NCBI GenBank assembly: GCA_000328365.1
Contig: KB294813.1
Span: 212,754 to 276,753 of the forward strand
Direction: 5' to 3'
Length of the DNA: 64,000 nt
From: Capitella teleta
Lineage: Eukaryota > Annelida > Polychaeta > Capitellidae
The notes beneath the pieces were generated by a model, which saw only the letters and a list, made by a program, of their open reading frames with translations, made no database searches and was not told where the DNA came from. Made by a program: the position numbers and the translations under genes. Below, piece after piece: positions 60,201-64,000 of the stretch; position 1 is the stretch's first letter, and every line of letters begins with the position of its first letter.

Positions 60201-61209
60201 GCTTCTCTTGGAGATATCTGGGTACTTCTTGTGCAGATAAATTTGGCTCATATGCTGGTCTGGGCTTCTCTGGGAGGTATCTGGGTACTTCTTGTGCAGA
60301 TAAATTTGGCTCATATGCTGGTCTAGCTTTTTCTGGTAGATATCTGGGCACCTCAGATATTACAGTGTGCCGATTGGGTACTTTTGGCTTGTCTGGTAGG
60401 TACTTCGATGGCACTTTCTGAACTATTGGCTGCACTGGTTCTCTTGGAATTGGTTTAGGTTCTGGTGGTTGATATGCAGGGATTTTTGGAGGAGGAGGTG
60501 GCATTTGAAGGCCACAGTTACCAATGCCAACTTCTTCATCATAAAGTGTATGCTTAAAAGCAGGAGGCTTGAGTGCTGTTTGTGTTAATTTCTGAGGCTG
60601 CTGCGTGAATGTCTTCTGTTGGAGTAATGGCACATTTGTTTGTTTTACTTGAGATTTTCCTTGTGTTTCTTGACTCTTCTCTTGAAATATAGGCTTGATG
60701 TGCTTAAACAAGGGTTCACATGGTTGTAAGGGCTGGATAGCTTGTTCATGAGCATGCTTTGCAGATCTTTCTGAAACCAATGGTTTACTTGGTTTAAAGG
60801 CTTGTTGAGGTTGACCATTTGTTGTAGAAGCACTGGTTATTGACGTAGGTATTGGTTGTTTAGATCCCAAAGACCAAATCTTTGGCGGTTCAGCCTTCCT
60901 TGGTGTTGATTTTGAGTTGTCATTACCTGTTGAGAAAATGGGCTTGATGTTGGGGAATAATGGCTCTCCTGCTTGGATGTTTTGCGCCTGATCTAGAGGT
61001 TTCCTTGTAGTTTTTATGTTTGCCTGATGAAAATTACCATTCAGTTGGTGCGGAAATGTTTGCACAGGCTTGGGTTGAGGACATGTCTTGGTAATGATTG
61101 TAGTAGACTTGGGTGGTTTGGTAGGAGGGTCATCATCGATGTGCTTAGAATAAGATGGTGGTAGAAGAATGCCCTGATTGGCTATGCCTAGATCGTCATA
61201 TAGGTTCAT
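54241..61209 (-). CDS. Giant intrinsically disordered repeat protein, about 2,322 residues, single coding exon
   Basis: One uninterrupted frame of 7 kb; I do not recognise the family. An acceptor (ACATTTCAG) at 61245 puts the exon start at 61244 and the first in-exon ATG at 61209 (MNLYDDLGIANQGILLPPS); the frame is open further left but crosses that acceptor. N-terminal third: Pro/Gln-rich with paired motifs (LYDDLGIANQGILLPP and LYDEEVGIGNCGLQMPP; EPLFPNIKPIF and EPLFKHIKPIF), then about ten 21-residue repeats (EVPRYLPEKPRPAYEPN). The middle is Ser/Gln/Lys-rich with basic RRASSALQR- and RSLSLVKK-type sites resembling kinase targets. C-terminal third: eight 48-residue repeats (KSKMDLKDSKSPDSKDS... 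with KRSRSRIRKKS), ending in a Lys/Glu/Asp tail with almost no hydrophobic residues. No TM segment or enzyme domain. A cytoskeletal, nuclear or matrix scaffold role is possible but unsupported. Confidence 0.8.
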   Translation of the reverse strand: MNLYDDLGIANQGILLPPSYSKHIDDDPPTKPPKSTTIITKTCPQPKPVQTFPHQLNGNFHQANIKTTRKPLDQAQNIQAGEPLFPNIKPIFSTGNDNSKSTPRKAEPPKIWSLGSKQPIPTSITSASTTNGQPQQAFKPSKPLVSERSAKHAHEQAIQPLQPCEPLFKHIKPIFQEKSQETQGKSQVKQTNVPLLQQKTFTQQPQKLTQTALKPPAFKHTLYDEEVGIGNCGLQMPPPPPKIPAYQPPEPKPIPREPVQPIVQKVPSKYLPDKPKVPNRHTVISEVPRYLPEKARPAYEPNLSAQEVPRYLPEKPRPAYEPNLSAQEVPRYLQEKPRPAYEPNYSPQEVPRYLPEKPRPAYEPNFSQQKVPRYLQEKPSPSYEPNYSPQEVPRYLPEKPRPVYKPNFSSQDVPRYLQEKPRPAYEPNFSPQEVPRYLPEKPRSSYQAQTSIQEIPRYLPEHSKMSHGQHFQEVPRYLPEKLRMNCQTRGPQQEVPQYFPTSEQSKLQLQYQAPKQMQKGLNGVPRLPCHAQTSHKGIPKYAKEKPWPQYQPTNQEVPRNVPEQSYSGINYNQQFQASPMNLPPREPLEQTQTQYMPDKVVPQNMMQAPGQASHDGQLIRASIPNDPNEKPNQISAQDILRSGNQHVHDKTDALNNQKSPRNFSQQRSSQIHQNAMLTGGAMISNDQIKLGILDETPRKLSNPNPVEIKRSNIPETQAALTQAHTSVRSQSQKCSSVDRIQHTSKKVNQNNGPPTFGEDQPRLSSKRSSQITNQNDSGRINQYDRQQAVKESHPKLPSQRLSQIVNNDPRIMKPQLMNLISAAQKDQPHLQQKAQIPKIPSARQDADAEPSIQVQSPRKQSHPNPFELKRSSDTAPQLPISTNAQQSVSSPTNRTQLASTKEINQSDCLPARTESHSKQPSQNLSQIPQISQAKQDVETKPISQTRLSKQVLVEQPPTNNVRKAEQEIVQQLLTKKTGSVILPDKKHPAGESAIPLAPALPNASIGIPNIVICQPSGMDMQVSHSSIQAKQNEKTNAPGEQIIEVASKHSNPECQKTENLIHKNEPHVELTDFKEPIQILPADSNKSKTNAQQGKEINILSNRIEEVPKSDFKESVTSDTVPTLQNNLQRQKSNAPKKREETGKVTKVPSRGSFINRSLSLVKKVTGKRSSINEIILEEKADTCKEDVLIGSRRSVIRRASSALQRIIAKKQEMDNQDLNETIKSNQVPNVIQIKQEDVRTGQNQDIDEVDKSKKTHTNTLKRREKEQARKILSKQFSSEAQTWNVESENGPKSILQDSATPEQNDLTRKRITKNDSQGNTDTKRKDMSIVKKADSISLRNDVNRRDLKEEAHLKSGLNSSAEAEKPDLKDFKPQGSQDAEDEEKPANALMSDNETNEASGSLPSDKKSKSKRSLTKKGVISSKECKTQEGQDSGREKKSANASMLDSDTNEAPSSSLSDNKSKSRMQKRSFTKKSKMNLKISKPQQSQNSGDEVKSVDQIKSDSETNEVPGREKHPASALEPSRKDKKKPRTSLLGKLSRSRLQKRSTTKKNEKDFKDSQSKDSKDLTDEKQTDKENKLDDKNNKVSDTDLLGKRSRTHTRKKSLIEKSNMDLENSKSSENKYEKNEKKSANQLKPENEKDKAPSTAITGKRSRSRIRKKSMMKKSKMDLKDSKSPDSKDSKDDKEAASQLKPNAITGKRSRSRIRKKSMMKKSKMDLKDSKSPDSKDSKDDKEAASQLKPNAISRKRSRSRIRKKSMMKKSKMDLKDSKSPDSKDSKDDKEAASQLKPNAISGKRSRSRIRKKSMMKKSKMDLKDSKSPDSKDSKDDKEAASQLKPNAITGKRSRSRIRKKSMMKKSKMDLKDSKSPDSKDSKDDKEAASQLKPNAITGKRSRSRIRKKSMMKKSKMDLKDSKSPDSKDSKDDKEAASQLKPNAISGKRSRSRIRKKSMMKKGKMDLKDSKSPDSKDSKDDKEATSQLKPNAISGKRSRSRIRKKSMMKKSKMDLKDSKSPDSKDSMDVEKAGSQLKPNAIAGKRSRSHIRNKSMMKNKLEMANNKNLDATKQGTDALSPNAELAKKRSKSNVNVMNGAKKSMLNMKKEAKKKISSIGMKKSDKGEESKPKEGNKTEESDEKKAGKDKGSKSEDDKDKDKAATSKKKTDKDKAATSEKDKEKKSEKKNEKKAKKDKGNMFRRNKGKKLEKQNEKKSEEEKSKNSEKDAEKKNESKNLKGKKSEKKNEKKADKAKEKTPEKPAGKKQQSDKGKKKDNNKAKKAGKSKEKKVEKKQEKNAKKVKGKKTAKGNQSSAAGKGNTKGKGKNKGKK
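55060..56270 (-). repeat. 144-bp coding tandem repeat, eight copies
   Basis: The same phrase recurs every 144 bp (55212, 55356, 55500, 55644, 55788, 55932, 56076, 56220 on the plus strand). Each unit encodes 48 residues with the block KSKMDLKDSKSPDSKDS followed by KRSRSRIRKKSMMKK. Inner copies differ by only a few bases (Gly/Arg, Thr/Ser variants). The edge copies are diverged, the usual sign of unequal crossover or gene conversion. Confidence 0.96.
59730..60360 (-). repeat. 63-bp coding tandem repeat, about ten copies
   Basis: Each unit encodes 21 residues of the form EVPRYLPEKPRPAYEPN plus four variable residues. PEK and QEK types alternate, suggesting an original 42-residue unit duplicated as a block. 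The distal copies toward the C-terminus are degenerate. Confidence 0.94.
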
Positions 61210-61244
61210 GGTGATGGTAGGTATTGTTGGTTTGGTGTTGAGCT

Positions 61245-63046
61245 CTGAAATGTTAAAATAACACACCCATCAATCATAAAATTTAATATGTCTTGAATGT
61301 CATTTTCGTAATCCTGGTTTTGCCTTCTAGTACGAAGCATATATATTTTCAGTGGTATTTCCTGTTATTAGTATGATTCTGAAGTTTCTTTTAAATGCGT
61401 ATATTGAAGGATTCAAAGACACATGTCAAATATAATTACACTCACAAAATTCCCAACTTTTCCAAAATTCCCCGAAAATTGAGCATTGGCCGAAAATTAA
61501 ATGAAGAAAAGATTGACTAAATCAGTTGATTTCCTTGTGTTGGGGCTCTGGCTCACTTTAGAATGTAAATGAAATATACATTTAATTAACAAAGTAACGT
61601 CACATCTGATCGAGGCTGTGTGTGCTTCGAACATTAAAGAAGCAACATAGAGTTTAGTTGAAATTGGTATAAAATATAAATATAATACAAAAGACATATT
61701 CGTCAAAATTCGGCGGACTACTGTTAAAATAATATCGATTAACTTTGGGGTGCCAGCACAACACAGCAGTACAAGCTGTATAGCCACGCAATTATTGTGC
61801 GGAATGATCTCATGACACTTTACATTGGGACCTAAATTGACACTTGTACTTGGCCGAGCTTAGGTCACGACCCCTTGTTTTGGGACTCGCTGTGACGAAA
61901 CCCTAATCGAGAACTCGTCTGCTGATTGAACTGCAGGAGCCATGCTGCTGAGCCCAAGCGCGTACCTGTTTGGTACGGAATTACCATCCTGACAACACAC
62001 AAAACAGGTGTATAATAGACAATAAAAACCGTAACAATCAGGACAAGCAGTTCGAATCCTTTGAGAACAGGGAAAACTCACCAACTAGCTATTTTTTCCC
62101 CTTTATTTTCAGTTCATGTCTTTGCAGTTGGTAATTCTTTCTTTTCTTTTAACTTCCGACAGCTTTCAAGTGTATGGTTGCCACGGTAACCTATTTTGGA
62201 CAATTTAGATTTTATGGGTGTTGATATCAAGATTGATTTTTGAATAACTGAACACTGAATAACGTGAATAACATGTTTTATATTTATCGATTCACAATTT
62301 ATGCAACCTAATTGATATTATTATGTTACATCAAATGGATAAAGCTATTCTCTTGTTTACAGCATACAAACATTTCGTCTGTTACAAAAGGCACGAATCA
62401 GCATGTTCCTCCTTCAAAAAAGAAAATCAAATTGCGCAAAGGATAATACGTGCAGTCGCCAGTAAAGAAGCCCGGGACCGGTTTCCTCCCTGTACTCTTA
62501 TCGATGATTCCAAAAGGTTATTTATCCGACATACCATCAAAGTACATAGCGCCAGACCTTGTTCGGGAGCGCTGCTGAGTCACGGAAGAATAAATAATTC
62601 ACAATCTAATCATCACCATTGGCACGAGTGAAGCTATTTTGTGTTTTTACGACTAAATGACGATATTCAGAGAACTATCGTTCATGCTTGGGATGACCAC
62701 GTGTGACGTCACAACTTAGTGGTCATAACATATCGGGGGTAAATGCAAACACAATAAAGAAGAATGCTATAGTGCCAATGAGGTTTTTCAGATTGGCATG
62801 AGCTTTATTTACCAGTCATCTGTTAATGTACAAAAACATTTCATGCGTGTGCCTGAGAACATAATGGATAGTAAAAGGTTGGACTTAATGTTATCACGTT
62901 GCCACTGAGCTGTCTTTGTACTTTGCATTTGATATAGACGAATAATAAACACATTAATAGTGTTTAAACAACCGAGCATCCATTTGTGTCATAATCGGCA
63001 CCTGACCGAACGCAGGATTCAGTCATTTGGGATTTAGAACCCGAAC
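61245..63046. other. Divergent spacer; possible 5' non-coding exon of the disordered-protein gene
   Basis: A good donor on the minus strand (GTTG|GTGAGT, exon end at 62082) lies 838 bp before the 61244 acceptor. A 5' untranslated exon ending at 62082 is therefore likely, since the sequence before it has stops in the needed frame. An X-box-like palindrome is at 62177-62190. No coding gene is recognised; the small frame at 62323-62631 lacks domains. The right end is the flank of the GPCR gene. Confidence 0.4.
62177..62190. promoter_or_regulatory. X-box-like site
   Basis: GTTGCCACGGTAAC fits the RFX palindrome GTTNCCANGGNAAC. It lies about 95 bp upstream of the proposed 5' exon end of the disordered-protein gene, in a promoter-like position. 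Confidence 0.4.
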
Positions 63047-63934
63047 ATGTCGGAATCCGAGACAAGCACGTGCGATTTCAACAAAACACTCTACGACAAC
63101 CGTGATGAGATCTGGACCCAAATCAACCATGGCTTAGTCTTTGCTGTGGGAATCTGTGTGTTTGTTAGCAACGGTTTCCTGGTTGCGTCATTCGTCTTTG
63201 CGGAGATCAGGAGGTCGACGGATGCCCTCATCGTGTCCCTCACCTTCGCCGATACCTTAATGGGATTCGCTCTTTTCGTCAGTGCTCTCTATGTCCTCCT
63301 ACCGTGGCAGCTGCCATCTCTCACATTGAATGTATCATTGTTTTGCGTCATACAATTTTCAACATTTTCGTCGCAATTCAGCCTTGTATTGATCGCTCTT
63401 GATCGCCTGGTTTCAATATTTCTGCCACTTCGCTACACTTTGATTGTCACATCACGTGTTAAAAACAGCGTCATTTGCCTTGCCTGGATGTGTGCTTTTG
63501 GCTTGGTCATTCAAATATTCATAACATACAATGGATGCACCTTTAAAGGGCTTTTCACTGGTTATGGAGTTTACATCATTGTTTGCGCTCATCTAGTAGC
63601 CATCTATGGAAGAATTGCTTTCACAGCATTTGCACAAAGACGCAAAATACACGCGACTAACTTAGATGAAGTTCCCTCAAAAGCGATGCGGACCTTGGGA
63701 AAGATCCTCGGCAGTTTTCTCCTTTTCTGGTTCCCCCATTTCATTGCCTTCAGTTATTTTCTTTACCTCTATTTGAACGATGACCCCAGACAGCGTGGCC
63801 TTGAGCTCGGAAGATGGTTGTCACTCACTCTAACCCTTGGGTATTTGAATTCAGTGGCGAATGTGTTCATTTATGCAATGGTGAATCCAGCTTATAAACA
63901 GTGGTTCAGTCAGAAGTCTTTCTTGTGTAAATGA
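63047..63934 (+). CDS. Rhodopsin-like (class A) G-protein-coupled receptor, 295 residues, intronless
   Basis: Seven hydrophobic segments span a single exon from ATG 63047 to TGA 63932-63934. Landmarks: N-terminal glycosylation sequon NKT, TM1 SNGFLVASFV, TM2 LTFADTLMG (conserved Asp), the DRY position as DRL in IALDRLVSIFLPLRY, TM6 FLLFWFPHF (the usual CWxP is FWFP), and TM7 NSVANVFIYAMVNPAYK, where NPxxY is NVFIY. Known: class A receptors couple ligands to heterotrimeric G proteins at the plasma membrane. The ligand cannot be told; a short N-terminus suggests a small molecule or peptide. Loops and the C-terminal tail are very short and the cysteine usually found at the start of TM3 is not obvious. 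Intronless receptors often belong to lineage-specific expansions. Confidence 0.88.
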   Translation: MSESETSTCDFNKTLYDNRDEIWTQINHGLVFAVGICVFVSNGFLVASFVFAEIRRSTDALIVSLTFADTLMGFALFVSALYVLLPWQLPSLTLNVSLFCVIQFSTFSSQFSLVLIALDRLVSIFLPLRYTLIVTSRVKNSVICLAWMCAFGLVIQIFITYNGCTFKGLFTGYGVYIIVCAHLVAIYGRIAFTAFAQRRKIHATNLDEVPSKAMRTLGKILGSFLLFWFPHFIAFSYFLYLYLNDDPRQRGLELGRWLSLTLTLGYLNSVANVFIYAMVNPAYKQWFSQKSFLCK

Positions 63935-64000
63935 TGACTTAAAGAGGATCTCTGATTGTTTTGAACAAGTAACGGGTGATAGATGATCCATCCAAAAAGA
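63935..64000. other. 3' flank of the GPCR
   Basis: Only 66 bases remain; no poly(A) signal within them. Confidence 0.5.

Noticed and set aside
59514-60326. 270-codon plus-strand frame with hydrophobic repeats (LVWASLGGIWVLLV)
   Set aside because: Antisense shadow of the 63-bp repeat array; the sense frame continues for 7 kb and has an acceptor and poly(A) signal.

Overview
The window is animal nuclear DNA. Genes are split by short to medium introns with GT-AG ends (several only 48-73 bp), and the families are metazoan: protocadherin, PLP/M6 proteolipid, PDGF/VEGF ligand, ankyrin-SOCS protein, receptor tyrosine kinase, rhodopsin-like receptor. Two eukaryotic tRNA genes, long microsatellites, MITEs and AATAAA signals fit an AT-rich invertebrate genome. 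I infer a marine invertebrate, quite possibly a deuterostome such as an echinoderm or hemichordate. No sequence feature names the species.

Layout, left to right. 1-508 (-): first coding exon of a protocadherin, cut by the window edge. About 509-13,200: AT-rich non-coding DNA with X-box (RFX-like) sites, a CACGTG/CCAAT cluster and a homeodomain-site cluster. 13,201-14,549 (+): three-exon metallothionein whose first intron holds a MITE and a 50-N gap. 16,686-21,455 (-): six-exon M6/PLP-like four-TM protein with tRNA-Lys(CTT) in intron 1. 21.9-22.8 kb: two large microsatellites. 24,275-30,225 (+): receptor with a 683-residue Thr/Ser/Pro-rich repeat stalk, one EGF-like domain, a TM segment and a tyrosine pseudokinase. 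31,019-32,638 (+): secreted GHL10-type glycosyl-hydrolase-like protein. 33,576-35,231 (+): lysosomal aspartylglucosaminidase. 36,126-40,041 (-): PDGF-type growth factor. 41,004-43,797 (+): carbohydrate sulfotransferase. 44.1 kb: tRNA-derived SINE-like repeat. 45,993-47,120 (-): ankyrin/SOCS-box protein. 49,924-52,749 (-): two-domain chitin-binding secreted protein with tRNA-Leu(AAG) and a mariner-type MITE in intron 1. 53.8 kb (-): LINE reverse-transcriptase fragment. 54,241-61,209 (-): 2,322-residue disordered repeat protein in one exon. 63,047-63,934 (+): intronless class A GPCR.

The genes do not form one pathway. Many products are extracellular, membrane or lysosomal: adhesion (protocadherin), membrane organisation (M6), signalling (pseudokinase receptor, PDGF, GPCR), glycan synthesis (sulfotransferase) and glycan or glycoprotein breakdown (GHL10, AGA). 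The gene models were built by hand from reading frames, splice-site consensus and phase agreement. Exon phases close exactly in every model listed as complete.
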